Part shown: positions 1-10,250 of the stretch, piece by piece
Layout of the letters: the number at the start of each line of letters is the position of its first letter
How positions within the stretch are numbered: the first letter of the stretch is position 1
NCBI RefSeq assembly: GCF_038005985.1
Contig: NZ_JBBOUI010000001.1
Location: 701,501 to 765,500 of the forward strand
Length of the DNA stretch: 64,000 bases
DNA from: Solibacillus sp. FSL R7-0682
GTDB lineage: Bacteria > Bacillota > Bacilli > Bacillales_A > Planococcaceae
Direction: 5' to 3'
Notes under the pieces: generated by a model
Database searches by the model: none
What the model was told of the DNA's origin: nothing
Seen by the model: only the letters and a program-made list of their open reading frames with translations
Translations under genes and position numbers: made by a program

Positions 1-1075
1 TGATGTTGGACCAACAACTGCTCTTGACTATATTCGCGAAACAGAAAAGCAAATGGAAGAAATCGGCGTTGGTAAATTTGCAAGTATTCATGGTCGCTAT
101 TATGCGATGGATCGTGACCGTCGCTGGGAGCGTGTGCAATTAACTTATGATGCATTAGTAAACGGTACAGGATCTACGGCCGCTTCAGCTACAGCTGGTG
201 TTCGATCATCGTATGACCGTGATGTGGTCGATGAATTTGTAATCCCATTTGTCATTACCGAGGAAGGGAAGCCAGTTGCCACGGTTGATACGAATGATGC
301 AGTCATATTCTTCAACTTCCGTCCAGACCGTGCGATTCAACTTTCTACGGTATTTACAGGTGAGCCATTTGAAGGAATTACTTATTGCAAAAAGCACCCA
401 ACGAATTTGAAATTTGTTACGTTTACACATTATAGTGATGAAGTAAAGGCTCAAGTAGCATTCGAATCGGATAACCTTGTCAACACAGTTGGGGAAGTTA
501 TCGCAAAAAGCGGGAAAACTCAACTACGTATTGCCGAAACCGAAAAGTATCCGCACGTGACGTTTTTTATGAGCGGAGGGCGTGAGGAAAAATTCGCTGG
601 AGAAGAACGTATTTTAATCGCCTCTCCAAAAGTGGCAACCTATGATTTGAAGCCAGAAATGAGTGCATATGAAGTAACTGAGTCCCTGTTACAAGCAATT
701 GCTGCGGATAAGTATGATGCAATCATTTTAAACTTTGCTAACCCTGATATGGTTGGTCACTCAGGTATGCTAGAACCAACGATTAAAGCAATCGAAGCGG
801 TAGATGAATGTTTAGGAAAAGTGGTCGATGCGATTGTCGCTAAGGGCGGGCAAGCAATTATTACAGCCGATCACGGTAACTCAGATGAGGTTGTAACAAT
901 CGATGATCAGCCTATGACAGCACATACGACAAACCCAGTCCCAGTTATCGTAACAAAACGCGGAGTTATGCTACATGAAGATGGAATTTTAGCTGACTTA
1001 GCACCAACAATGCTAGATTTACTAGACATTGAACAGCCTGTAGAGATGACAGGAAAATCATTAATTAATCATTAA
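1..1075 (+). CDS. gpmI: 2,3-bisphosphoglycerate-independent phosphoglycerate mutase, 3' part
   Basis: The window opens inside this gene; the frame is open from base 2 and begins [11 protein letters not shown], a typical internal GpmI stretch. It interconverts 3- and 2-phosphoglycerate in glycolysis using two Mn ions, with no cofactor. Visible family motifs are [11 protein letters not shown], the metal-site stretches [12 protein letters not shown] and [10 protein letters not shown], and [10 protein letters not shown] near the C terminus. The first ATG inside the window is not the real start. The gene lies 96 bp upstream of eno in the same direction, the usual glycolytic operon end in Bacillales, so co-transcription is likely. 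About 358 codons of an expected 510 or so are present. Confidence 0.97.
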   Translation, partial: DVGPTTALDYIRETEKQMEEIGVGKFASIHGRYYAMDRDRRWERVQLTYDALVNGTGSTAASATAGVRSSYDRDVVDEFVIPFVITEEGKPVATVDTNDAVIFFNFRPDRAIQLSTVFTGEPFEGITYCKKHPTNLKFVTFTHYSDEVKAQVAFESDNLVNTVGEVIAKSGKTQLRIAETEKYPHVTFFMSGGREEKFAGEERILIASPKVATYDLKPEMSAYEVTESLLQAIAADKYDAIILNFANPDMVGHSGMLEPTIKAIEAVDECLGKVVDAIVAKGGQAIITADHGNSDEVVTIDDQPMTAHTTNPVPVIVTKRGVMLHEDGILADLAPTMLDLLDIEQPVEMTGKSLINH

Positions 1076-1111
1076 TTATGCCAAACGAAGAATAAGCCTT
1101 CGCACGGTTGA

Positions 1112-2464
<1,353 letters not shown>

Positions 2465-2497
2465 TTATGAATTTACTGTATATGTAAATTACATGCT

Positions 2498-2538
2498 AAA
2501 GCACATAAGAGAGAATACTCTTTCTTGTGTGCTTTTTT
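2498..2538 (+). terminator. Rho-independent terminator after eno
   Basis: A long stem (AAGCACATAAGAGA pairing with TCTTTCTTGTGTGCTT) is followed by a T run, 34 bp after the eno stop codon. Confidence 0.85.
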
Positions 2539-2744
2539 GTCTTGCCAGTTGTAGAGAAGCGGTGGGCTTCATGGATGTATGGACTTCAGAGAGTTTTTTA
2601 AGGAGCACTTTGAAATGGTGTTGATGAAAGATTGAGCTGAATCTGAACAAGCAGAAGCACTCAAGGTAAAGGGAGCTATCTTGAGTGCTTTATATGCCTG
2701 GTGGGGTTTGTGGAGGTAGTGTTAATGGTAGAGTTGCGGAGAAT

Positions 2745-3062
2745 CTAGTTGTGCTAGCAGAGCCAGGAAGTTAAAGGACAAAAGGCTAAAATGAAAGGAC
2801 AAATTGTGTGAGAAAATGGACAAAGAGGTCGAGATAATATCCAATTAATATTTGCGCTAGCAGAGCCGTGGAGTTAAAGGACAAAAGGCTTTAAAAAAAG
2901 GACAAATTGTGTGAGAAAATGGACAAAGAGGTCGAGATAATATCCAATTAATAGTTGTGCTAGCAGAGCCGTGGAGTTAAAGGACAAAAAGCCTAAAGAA
3001 AAGGACAAAAACAAGTGAAAAAGAGACAAAATCAGAAATAAAAAAGACAAAATCGTTCAGAA
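2745..3062. repeat. Tandem 103-bp repeat with GGACAAA motifs
   Basis: The landmark GCTAGCAGAGCC recurs at 2753, 2856 and 2959, exactly 103 bp apart. Copies one and two are nearly identical and the third decays after about 60 bp. Within each unit the heptamer GGACAAA or a close variant recurs several times (for example GTTAAAGGACAAAAGGC, AAAGGACAAATTG, ATGGACAAAGAGG). No open frame of note spans it. The remaining gene-free DNA from 2539 to 3234 is AT-rich and shows nothing else I can name. Confidence 0.85.
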
Positions 3063-3234
3063 AAAGGAACAACTAGTGCAATTAATAGACAATTCCCACC
3101 ACTTAAATTACAAAAAACTGTAAATAATATACAATTTTATATAATTATAAGCATACTAATAAAATCCTGCAACACTATATTTAAAATCACTTCAAATTTT
3201 CTAAATCACATAATTTTCATCGTGCCAAAACTCC

Positions 3235-4154
3235 TCACCTCTTTCTTTTTTCAAATATATCTTCTGGAATGACAAAATACGCGCCACGTTTCTTTCCTAT
3301 TTGTTGCATACCCGATCGTACCAAAACTTTTGAAGCAATGCCTTTATTATCAATGCCTACGAATTCTCGAAATGCTCGGTTATTGATATTCGGGCTAATT
3401 ATAATTCGATATTGATGTAGCGCGAGCTTTAATGCTTCTTTGCTCCGACACGGGCAAACGGGGCAAATCCAATATCCTTTAACATAATTCATTGCATAGG
3501 CAAAGCTGCATTTTTCACATAACACGCCTTTACGGATTCGGCTTCTATCGATTGATCGTCTTGGGGTAAGGGGGAATATAAATGCTCTAATTGTTTCTGT
3601 AAGAAGCCTAAGTTCACTGAGTTTTTAGGATACTTAACGTGCAATTTTTCCAACAAGCTTGGCATTCCGTTTACATGAAAAATGGGGAAGTTTTGGAGGG
3701 AGTTATCTAATTTAGCGCGGACGTTTGCGATGACTATGATATATAAAACTGGTAAGGAAATATTCCATAATTTTAATCGACTTTCTAAAAATAATTGATG
3801 CCGCAAAGCTTGGTCAAATGGATTTAAAAAATTTTCTTGTGCACCAGCCTCCGTTATGCGGAATGATTCATGCTGTTGCGGTTTATAACCGAGTGTTCCA
3901 GAAATTTGTTTGACTTCGACAACGAGCAAATAACCCGAGGTGCAAATTAACGCGTCCATTTGATGGGTATACCCATTGTCATTAATACACTCAAAATTAT
4001 AAAAAATGTTCGTATCTTCCTTGAACGAGTAGTCATTTGAAATTTGCCGTAATCTTCTTTCACCGGAAAGCCCGGCTTCCATGCGAGAAAATTCCTCTTG
4101 AACGGATTCAAATTCAAGATCTTCGTTGTGAAACCGGGTGATTAATGCTTCCAT
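3235..4154 (-). pseudogene. NERD-domain nuclease-related protein with C-terminal zinc ribbon, frameshifted
   Basis: Two overlapping frames read as one NERD family gene. The first (4154-3489, 221 aa) has the NERD core: FYNFECINDNGYTHQMDALI, then LLVVEVKQISGTLG, then LNPFDQALRHQLFLE. These are the PD-(D/E)XK-like residues of this presumed nuclease domain. The second (read through 3525-3235) carries the C-terminal part, IRKGVLCEKC, then a WICPVC zinc ribbon. In the -1 frame the reading is open across the C-rich stretch at about 3563-3578, so one indel there would rejoin a protein of roughly 300 aa. This is either a recent mutation, a sequencing error or, less likely, programmed slippage. The biological role of stand-alone NERD proteins is not settled. 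Confidence 0.75.
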
Positions 4155-4399
4155 AAAATAATAATTTAATGATTTTTGTATAATGTATCACCTCCAATAT
4201 TACTTTACAATACAGAAAATATTTGTACAAATAGCCCTAAAAACGCTTAAATGAATCAAAACATTAACCAAAATTACTCAATTAAATTTATTAATAATTA
4301 AAATGGCTAAATTAAATCTATTAATATTTAAAAATTTTCATTTCAAAACACTAAAAGTTTAATATACTTAGTAAAAGTAAAATTTTAGGAGGGGTTTGT

Positions 4400-4855
4400 A
4401 TGAGATTGGATTTGCCATTAACAGAAATTCAAAAGTATGAGCAGGAAGTAACAAAGGGAGGTCAAAAAGTAGTGGAACGTAAAAAGTATTCCAAAACGAA
4501 AAAAGCCCTTCGAAAATTGAAGAAAAGAGAAAATAAACTGCAAAAGAAAAGAACGATGCCATCTCCAACAGATATTCAATATATAGTGAATAAGGACAAT
4601 GACTCGATTGTCGTAAAGGGACGAATTGATCAAGAACAGACACTTGATACAAAAATATTTATTCGATTTAAGTTAAGTGGTCAAACTGATTTTTTACCGT
4701 TCGGATATCAAGCAAAAATTCCAATTTCCAAAAATAATCACTTTCAATTTGAAGTGCTTCAAGCAGCTTTGCTCGATGAAGATGAAATTGCCATTCAGGC
4801 ATTCAATGAAAAAGGACAAGCTTCCGAAATCATCACGTTTCAGTATAGAAAATAA
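4400..4855 (+). CDS. Conserved hypothetical protein, basic N terminus and beta-rich C terminus
   Basis: 151 residues, not recognised. The first 55 residues are strongly basic and helical (ERKKYSKTKKALRKLKKREN), while the second half is beta-rich (SIVVKGRIDQEQTLDTKIFI through EIITFQYRK), resembling a small Ig-like or carbohydrate-binding fold. No signal peptide or membrane segment is visible. The start is set by AGGAGGGG at 4388-4395, five bases before the ATG. It stands alone between the minus-strand NERD gene and a lipoprotein gene, with no clear operon partner. The function is unknown; the calling as a real gene rests on the ribosome site and normal codon use. Confidence 0.7.
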   Translation: MRLDLPLTEIQKYEQEVTKGGQKVVERKKYSKTKKALRKLKKRENKLQKKRTMPSPTDIQYIVNKDNDSIVVKGRIDQEQTLDTKIFIRFKLSGQTDFLPFGYQAKIPISKNNHFQFEVLQAALLDEDEIAIQAFNEKGQASEIITFQYRK

Positions 4856-5013
4856 TGTGTTATTACATTCACTTTCTATTAATTTTATCATATGTAGTTG
4901 AATAACAATCAGTTGCATTCAACCAAAAAAATATTAAAAATATTAATTTACATGTTTCATCACAGAAATTACGGGAAAACTTTAGCAAACAGTTAAAGGA
5001 GGCTTTACTTTTT

Positions 5014-5241
5014 ATGATGAAACAGCGAAATTACTTCATGCTATTCATGACACTATTATTATCATTTTCTCTAGTAGCTTGTAATGATAATAATGATGAT
5101 GATGTTAACGACAATGATAATGGTGTCTTGGATAACAACGACAACGACAATGACGATGGTATTTTGGATAACGACGATAACGACGATGATGATGGCGTTT
5201 TGGACAACGATGATAACAACAAAGATGACGATAACAAATAA
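5014..5241 (+). CDS. Asp/Asn-rich repeat lipoprotein
   Basis: 75 residues: a lipoprotein signal (MMKQRNYFMLFMTLLLSFSL) with lipobox LVAC, so after processing and lipidation the mature protein would start at the cysteine and be anchored outside the membrane. The rest is almost only Asp and Asn with three repeated blocks of the type GVLDNDDN or GILDNDDN spaced by DnDD runs. The composition resembles acidic calcium- or cation-binding repeats, but no EF-hand register is clear. AAAGGAGG lies at 4995-5002 upstream. The DNA repeat unit GATAACGAC is simple and likely to vary in number. The gene is monocistronic, with its own terminator immediately after the stop. Confidence 0.7.
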   Translation: MMKQRNYFMLFMTLLLSFSLVACNDNNDDDVNDNDNGVLDNNDNDNDDGILDNDDNDDDDGVLDNDDNNKDDDNK

Positions 5242-5280
5242 AAAAAAGCATGGCGCTCTCGTAGCTGCCATGCTTTTTTA
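5240..5280. terminator. Bidirectional terminator
   Basis: AAAAAAGCATGGC pairs with GCCATGCTTTTTT. A tracts on one side and T tracts on the other allow it to serve both the lipoprotein gene (+) and the minus-strand gene ending at 5288. Confidence 0.85.
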
Positions 5281-5287
5281 TCATAAA

Positions 5288-5899
5288 TTAAATTTCACCG
5301 AATGCTAGCCATGGTAAGAAGCCTTCTAAAAACATCTCCGTAGCTGGCATGAAGTAAGAGCCGAAGTGGAAGTCTGGATCTAGTGTTGTTACGATCCAAG
5401 TGCCTTTAGAGCTTACTTTGTCGACGTATAGTAATGAGCCGCCATCCTTCATATCGATTAACGATTGCATTCCTTCTTGTAAGTGGAATACACCGTGCTG
5501 GTGCCAAGTGCATGCTTCAATTGTTAAGTGACCATCACGGAATAGTGGGTAATCAGCGCCAACCATGCGTAAACCGCTATCTGCATTAGGTTCTAACCAC
5601 CACCAGAAGTTTGTCGGACGTGTTTCCCAGTTTTGATTTGGTATCCAGTTCCAAGGCTGAGGTCCGAATGCTACTACAACACCACCATTGTCCGCAAATC
5701 GACGAATGATTGGGGCAGCAGCTAATAAATATTTGTTGTGAAGCTGAGAAGGAACGACCAATACATCCATGTCTTCTAAATTTTGTTCTTCGAAATGTGG
5801 GAGATAAATAATTTTTTCTAAGTATTGATTGAATTTTGGTTCGTGGAATGTCACGTAATGTGGTGCGTGGCCACTGTATAAAACTGCGATCTTTCTCAT
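5288..5899 (-). CDS. ThuA/glutamine-amidotransferase-like hypothetical protein, iron locus
   Basis: 203 residues, soluble, no signal peptide. The N terminus MRKIAVLYSGHAPHYVTFHE, followed by MDVLVVPSQLHN and FADNGGVVVAFGPQPWNWIP, fits the class I glutamine-amidotransferase/ThuA-like fold, but no catalytic Cys-His pair is obvious. The protein is rich in Trp and His (ACTWHQHGVFHL). It overlaps the gene upstream by ATGA (5896-5899), so the two are translationally coupled and probably act together. The pair is divergent from a Fur-boxed siderophore transporter, which suggests a role tied to iron supply, for example handling of an imported chelate. That role is inferred only from position. Confidence 0.75.
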   Translation of the reverse strand: MRKIAVLYSGHAPHYVTFHEPKFNQYLEKIIYLPHFEEQNLEDMDVLVVPSQLHNKYLLAAAPIIRRFADNGGVVVAFGPQPWNWIPNQNWETRPTNFWWWLEPNADSGLRMVGADYPLFRDGHLTIEACTWHQHGVFHLQEGMQSLIDMKDGGSLLYVDKVSSKGTWIVTTLDPDFHFGSYFMPATEMFLEGFLPWLAFGEI

Positions 5900-6537
5900 G
5901 CTTGTGCTCCTTTTAAACGTAATAATTCTTCATCTAACCAGGCTAAAAATTGTGGTGCGATTAATTGCGTTGAATTTTCACCTGTTGCATATGTTAGGAA
6001 GTCGCGCGCAGCACTTGCAACTACTGTACCTTTTGTAGCGGTACGATCGATAAAGGCAATTGGTGTACCATCAGTAAAGCGTAAAACAACTTCTGATTCT
6101 TTATTGACGATTGGGTGTGAACCACGTGCATAAAACCCTGAAACGCCTTTACGGTACGTCAATTCTTGCATATCTACATTGCGGTAAAATGTGTTGTCAT
6201 GAGCAGGCTCCATGAAGTAGTCCGAATGCTTCGTAATTTTTTGAGGCATGAATAAACCAGCACCAGGTAACCATGGACGGAAAAGATGTGCGCATGAAAC
6301 AACGATTTTTCCCTCGTTTAAAAATTGCTCAATTACTTCTTTTTGTTCATATAAATACTCTTGATCGATAAAATCCGTTACAACTAAAACATTGAAATCA
6401 GATAAATCGGCGTTGCCAATTTCATATTGGTCAATAAATGTTACGTGGTCCATTGGCTCGTTTGAAACATTCATTGCACGGCCTTCTAAGCTAAACGCAT
6501 GTCCGCCATCCAGCTTGACAATCTTGTACTCCGCCAT
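5896..6537 (-). CDS. ThuA-like hypothetical protein, partner of the 5288 gene
   Basis: 213 residues, soluble. It shares its layout with the downstream partner: an N-terminal beta strand with GGHAFSLEGR, a Rossmann-like DFNVLVVTDFIDQEYLYEQ, then FLNEGKIVVSCAHLFRPWLPG and a C-terminal WLDEELLRLKG. The two genes may be ancient duplicates. The ATG at 6537 follows a good AAGGAGAAT ribosome site. The promoter region is shared with the transporter operon on the other strand and contains Fur boxes, so induction under low iron is expected. No catalytic motif is identified and I do not recognise a named family with certainty. Confidence 0.75.
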   Translation of the reverse strand: MAEYKIVKLDGGHAFSLEGRAMNVSNEPMDHVTFIDQYEIGNADLSDFNVLVVTDFIDQEYLYEQKEVIEQFLNEGKIVVSCAHLFRPWLPGAGLFMPQKITKHSDYFMEPAHDNTFYRNVDMQELTYRKGVSGFYARGSHPIVNKESEVVLRFTDGTPIAFIDRTATKGTVVASAARDFLTYATGENSTQLIAPQFLAWLDEELLRLKGAQA

Positions 6538-6570
6538 AAAAATTCTCCTTTAAACAACAAATTTATTATT

Positions 6571-6589
6571 ATTGAAACTCATTCTCACT
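6571..6589. promoter_or_regulatory. Probable second Fur box
   Basis: ATTGAAACTCATTCTCACT matches the Fur dyad pattern imperfectly. It lies 34 bp before the minus-strand start at 6537, suited to control the two ThuA-like genes. Confidence 0.55.
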
Positions 6590-6605
6590 AAAAAGAGAAA
6601 TGAAG

Positions 6606-6635
6606 TTGACATTGAAAATCATTTTCAATTATACT
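6606..6635 (+). promoter_or_regulatory. Promoter of the siderophore operon with embedded Fur box
   Basis: TTGACA (6606-6611) and TATACT (6630-6635) are 18 bp apart. Almost all of the spacer is a perfect 19-bp palindrome, ATTGAAAATCATTTTCAAT (6611-6629), which matches the Fur consensus half-site arrangement. Fur bound here would block RNA polymerase. On the opposite strand TTGAAA (6655-6650) and TATAAT (6633-6628) with a 16-bp gap form a possible divergent promoter overlapping the same box. Confidence 0.85.
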
Positions 6636-6752
6636 CATTCTTGTGATAATTTCAAATGATTTTTTATAGATAAGTGATTAATAGTGCAATATAAATGAAA
6701 AAAACTGATTAAATAGCATCAGGGATTTTCAGAAGATTAAGGAGAGTATTAA

Positions 6753-7889
6753 ATGTTCAAACGTAAATCATTAGTAGCAACACTTGCTTTATCAACAGCA
6801 GCACTTGTAGCTTGTTCAAATGATGAAGCAACAAATCCATCGTCTGACTCAGGTGCAGAGGTGCAAACAACTTTAGAGGAAAAAATTGTAGTTGACCAAG
6901 CAGGTACTGAAGTAACAATTCCTGGTGAAGTAAATCGTATCGTATCAGGCGGTATTTTACCGTACTTCCATACGTGGTATGTAGCGACAAACTCAACAAA
7001 AGAAATCGTGGGTATGCATCCAAACTCATACAATGCAGCTGAAAACTCTATGTTAGCGAAGCTTTCACCAGACGTTTTGAAAGCGGATACTTCATTTGTA
7101 CAAAACGGTGAAATGAACGTGGAAGAATTAATGAAAATTAATCCGGACGTATATTTTGAACTAGCAACAGATGAAAAATCTATTGAACTAGCACGAAAAG
7201 CGGGAATCAACACTGTAGCGATTAAAGCAATTGATGCTGCGGCAGCAGAGCCACTTGCAACATTCAATAGCTGGTTAGAATTAACGGGGCAAATCGCAAA
7301 TACAACAGAGCGAGCGGACAAGTTTTTGGAAGTTGGGACAGCTGTTCAAAACGAAATTTATGAAAAGATCGATGGCTTAACGAAAGAACAAAAGCCAAAC
7401 GCGTTAATGATGTATCAATTATCTGACCAAGCCATTACGGTAAGTGGTAAAAACTTCTTTGGTAATCAATGGTTAAATGCAACAGGGGCTAATGATGTTG
7501 CAGAAAATGATGTACAAGGTCGTAAAGATGTGAACATGGAGCAAATTTATCAATGGAATCCAGAAATCATTTTTTTAACAAACTTCACAGAAATCCAACC
7601 AGAGGATCTTTACAACAATACAATTGAAGGTCAAGACTGGAGTCAAGTAGAAGCCGTAAAAAACAAACAAGTGTACAAAATTCCATTAGGGATTTATCGC
7701 TGGTTCCCACCAAGTGGTGATGCACCGTTAATGTTAAAATGGTTAGCAAACATTAACCAACCAGAGCTATTCAATTACGATATGAATGCTGAAATTAAGA
7801 GCTACTATAAAGAATTTTATGAATATGACGTAACAGATGAAGAAGTGGAGCAAATTTTACACCCTTCTTCAGCTGCTGCGAAATATTAA
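6753..7889 (+). CDS. Iron-siderophore ABC transporter substrate-binding lipoprotein
   Basis: 378 residues. The signal peptide ends in lipobox LVAC with the lipid-modified Cys at residue 21, so the protein sits on the outer face of the membrane. The body is a two-lobe periplasmic-binding fold of the FepB/FhuD type: EVTIPGEVNRIVSGG at the start of the first lobe, a long helix linker near the middle, and PEIIFLTNFTE in the second lobe. It would capture a ferric siderophore or haem-like chelate and hand it to the permease downstream. The start has AAGGAGAG 7 bp upstream. First gene of a three-gene operon (gaps of 18 bp and -4 bp). Fur control is expected from the promoter. The exact ligand cannot be read from sequence. 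Confidence 0.9.
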   Translation: MFKRKSLVATLALSTAALVACSNDEATNPSSDSGAEVQTTLEEKIVVDQAGTEVTIPGEVNRIVSGGILPYFHTWYVATNSTKEIVGMHPNSYNAAENSMLAKLSPDVLKADTSFVQNGEMNVEELMKINPDVYFELATDEKSIELARKAGINTVAIKAIDAAAAEPLATFNSWLELTGQIANTTERADKFLEVGTAVQNEIYEKIDGLTKEQKPNALMMYQLSDQAITVSGKNFFGNQWLNATGANDVAENDVQGRKDVNMEQIYQWNPEIIFLTNFTEIQPEDLYNNTIEGQDWSQVEAVKNKQVYKIPLGIYRWFPPSGDAPLMLKWLANINQPELFNYDMNAEIKSYYKEFYEYDVTDEEVEQILHPSSAAAKY

Positions 7890-7907
7890 TGAAGTCGAGG
7901 ACAAATC

Positions 7908-8909
7908 ATGAAATTGTGGAAAAATATTTTACTGTGGGTGCTACCGCTTGCGCTAGCAATAGCTTCTCTAGGCATTGGCCGTTTTGAAGTAGATTTTGTG
8001 ACAGTGGTGAAAATCTTAAGTTCACATATTTTTCCGATAGATCAAACTTGGACGCAAATGGAATACAACGTAGTAATGACCGTTCGACTACCACGCATTA
8101 TCCTCGCACTATTAATTGGTGCGGGGCTTTCCATTTCAGGTGCGGCTTTCCAAGGAATGTTTGCGAATCCGCTTGTGAGTGCTGATATTCTTGGGGTAGC
8201 AGCAGGTGCAGGCTTTGGTGCATCTATCGGAATTTTATTATTTGGTAATGGCTATATTACACAGGGCCTTGCATTAATATTTGGTCTAGCAGCCATTGGG
8301 TTTACGTATATGATAGGTGGCGCAGGCAAAAATTTGCCGATCTTCATGCTTGTGTTAGCAGGTGTCGTTACGAGTGCACTATTTAATGCGTTAATTTCGT
8401 TAACAAAGTTCGTCGCCGATCCAGAGGAAAAGCTTCCGGCCATTACATATTGGCTAATGGGAAGCTTAGGTACAGCCTCATACCGTGATTTATATACAGC
8501 TGGCCCAATTATTTTAGTTGGGATGTTCATATTGTTAGTCCTTCGCTGGCGCATCAATTTATTAACATTACCAGATGATGAAGCAAAATCGCTTGGTATT
8601 AATGTAACGCGCTTAAAATGGTTTGTCATTGCTGGTGCGACCCTTTGTACAGCTGCAGCAGTAGCCGTTGCAGGTATTGTAGGCTGGGTTGGTTTAATCA
8701 TCCCACATATTGCCCGTATGTTTGTCGGGAGTAATAATGAGCGCGTCTTACCAATGTCTATTGCACTTGGTGGTGCGTATCTTTTATTAATTGATACACT
8801 CGCTCGTTCGGTGACGGCAGCAGAAATTCCATTATCAATTTTAACGGCAATTGTTGGGGCACCATTCTTCGCTTACTTATTACGAAGAACGGGAGGTAGT
8901 TGGTCATGA
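7908..8909 (+). CDS. Iron-siderophore ABC transporter permease, FecCD family
   Basis: 333 residues with about nine to ten hydrophobic segments, the usual FecCD/BtuC length. Family motifs include TVRLPRIILALLIGAGLSIS, GAAFQGMFANPLVSADILG, the cytoplasmic coupling region DDEAKSLGINV, and GWVGLIIPHIARM near the C terminus. It forms the membrane channel, probably as a homodimer because only one permease gene is present. The substrate-binding protein gene ends 18 bp upstream and the ATPase start overlaps its stop (ATGA at 8906-8909), so the three genes are co-translated. Confidence 0.93.
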   Translation: MKLWKNILLWVLPLALAIASLGIGRFEVDFVTVVKILSSHIFPIDQTWTQMEYNVVMTVRLPRIILALLIGAGLSISGAAFQGMFANPLVSADILGVAAGAGFGASIGILLFGNGYITQGLALIFGLAAIGFTYMIGGAGKNLPIFMLVLAGVVTSALFNALISLTKFVADPEEKLPAITYWLMGSLGTASYRDLYTAGPIILVGMFILLVLRWRINLLTLPDDEAKSLGINVTRLKWFVIAGATLCTAAAVAVAGIVGWVGLIIPHIARMFVGSNNERVLPMSIALGGAYLLLIDTLARSVTAAEIPLSILTAIVGAPFFAYLLRRTGGSWS

Positions 8910-9751
8910 AAATTGAAGTACGTGAAGGTAACTTCTTCTACGCAAAAAAGAAGGAAACGAAGCCCTTTATTTATGAATCTAATATTGATTTTGTATTAGA
9001 GCCGGGACAAATTATGGCAATTCTTGGACCAAATGGCGCTGGGAAAACAACGTTATTAAAATGTATTACAGGTTTAAATGATTGGCGTCAAGGGGAGACA
9101 TTGATCGATGATGTGCCACTTAAAAAAATAGCTGAAAAAGAGCTATGGAAGCGTATCGGCTACGTACCACAAGCGCATAAAATGGTGTTCGGCTTTTCAA
9201 TTGAGGACTTAGTCGTTATGGGACGTGCTCCATACATTAGCTCGCTTTCAAAGCCACGCAAAGAAGATTACGAAAAAGCGCATGAAGCATTAAATGAAGT
9301 TGGGATTTTACATTTAGCAAAAAAATCATGCAATGAAGTAAGTGGAGGCGAGTTACAGCTTGCCTTAATCGCACGAACGCTCGTATCGAATCCTGAAATT
9401 TTAATTTTAGATGAACCTGAATCCCATTTAGACGTTCAAAAGCAAGTTGTAATTTTAGAAACATTAAAGCGTCTTTCAAAAGAGCATCAAATTTCATGTA
9501 TTATTAATACACACTACCCTAACCACGCCTTTTATTTAGCGGATCAAGTACTAATGATTGCGAAGCAGAAAAAAGTAATGATTGGTCCTGTGCATGAAGT
9601 GATGACGGAATCTCGAATGAAAGAGTATTTTAATATAGATTTACGTAAATTGATTTTTGAAGAAGAGGATTTATTGTTTGAGACAATGGTGCCATTAGCT
9701 CTTGCCGCGAAGCGAGATATTAGTGCGTGTAAGTACCATCCATTTGATTAA
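8906..9751 (+). CDS. Iron-siderophore ABC transporter ATP-binding protein
   Basis: 281 residues, FepC/FhuC type. Visible are Walker A GPNGAGKTT, a Q-loop in YVPQAHK, the ABC signature VSGGELQLALIARTL, Walker B ILILDEPESHLDVQ and the switch His in INTHYPNHA. It powers import through the permease dimer. A TTG six bases upstream is possible, but the ATG at 8906 has GGGAGG nine bases before it and overlaps the permease stop, so it is preferred. The C terminus ends CKYHPFD, a short tail beyond the usual domain. No terminator is evident directly after the gene. Confidence 0.93.
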   Translation: MKIEVREGNFFYAKKKETKPFIYESNIDFVLEPGQIMAILGPNGAGKTTLLKCITGLNDWRQGETLIDDVPLKKIAEKELWKRIGYVPQAHKMVFGFSIEDLVVMGRAPYISSLSKPRKEDYEKAHEALNEVGILHLAKKSCNEVSGGELQLALIARTLVSNPEILILDEPESHLDVQKQVVILETLKRLSKEHQISCIINTHYPNHAFYLADQVLMIAKQKKVMIGPVHEVMTESRMKEYFNIDLRKLIFEEEDLLFETMVPLALAAKRDISACKYHPFD

Positions 9752-9780
9752 AAAAAATGGTGTTCATTGCCAAAGTAACA

Positions 9781-9809
9781 TTGTCATATTACATCCAGTT
9801 TGATATACT
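9781..9809 (+). promoter_or_regulatory. Promoter of secG
   Basis: TTGTCA (9781-9786), a 17-bp gap, then TATACT (9804-9809), 39 bp before the secG start. Confidence 0.65.
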
Positions 9810-9848
9810 AATTTGTATTGTGACGTCCATGTCTAGGAGGTGGAGCAA

Positions 9849-10076
9849 ATGCATACGTTATTAACAGTTTTACTTATTATCGTAGCTTTAGCCTTAATCG
9901 TTGTCGTTTTATTACAATCAGGTAAAAGCGCTGGTTTATCAGGTGCCATCTCTGGTGGAGCTGAACAACTATTCGGTAAACAGAAGGCTCGTGGGATGGA
10001 TTTAGTATTACACCGTGTTACGATCGTTTTATCTGTTGCATTCTTCGTGTTAGCTTTAGCTATTACAAAAATCTAA
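9849..10076 (+). CDS. secG: Preprotein translocase subunit SecG
   Basis: 75 residues with two membrane helices (about residues 2-20 and 54-74) and the SecG hallmark loop [20 protein letters not shown]. It is the small non-essential subunit of the SecYEG protein-export channel in the cytoplasmic membrane. A GTG nine bases upstream is in frame, but AGGAGG at 9835-9840 is placed correctly only for the ATG at 9849. The secG-est-rnr-smpB-ssrA order is the standard one in Bacillales. It has its own promoter upstream and a terminator downstream. Confidence 0.95.
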   Translation: MHTLLTVLLIIVALALIVVVLLQSGKSAGLSGAISGGAEQLFGKQKARGMDLVLHRVTIVLSVAFFVLALAITKI

Positions 10077-10090
10077 TCGAACGAAATCAA

Positions 10091-10130
10091 ACGCCTAACC
10101 GAGCATTTTGCAAGGTTAGGCTTTTTCTTT
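10091..10130 (+). terminator. Rho-independent terminator after secG
   Basis: GCCTAACC (10093-10100) pairs with GGTTAGGC (10114-10121), followed by TTTTTCTTTT. Confidence 0.85.
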
Positions 10131-10250
10131 TAGTGTGGAAGAAAAGGCAGTATAATAGAAGAAATGGAATTTTTGGCGATTCGAGGGTGTGCTCGAATCG
10201 TATTTTCAGTATAGGAAAATAATATCTTCATTTCGACAGGGGCGGTAACG

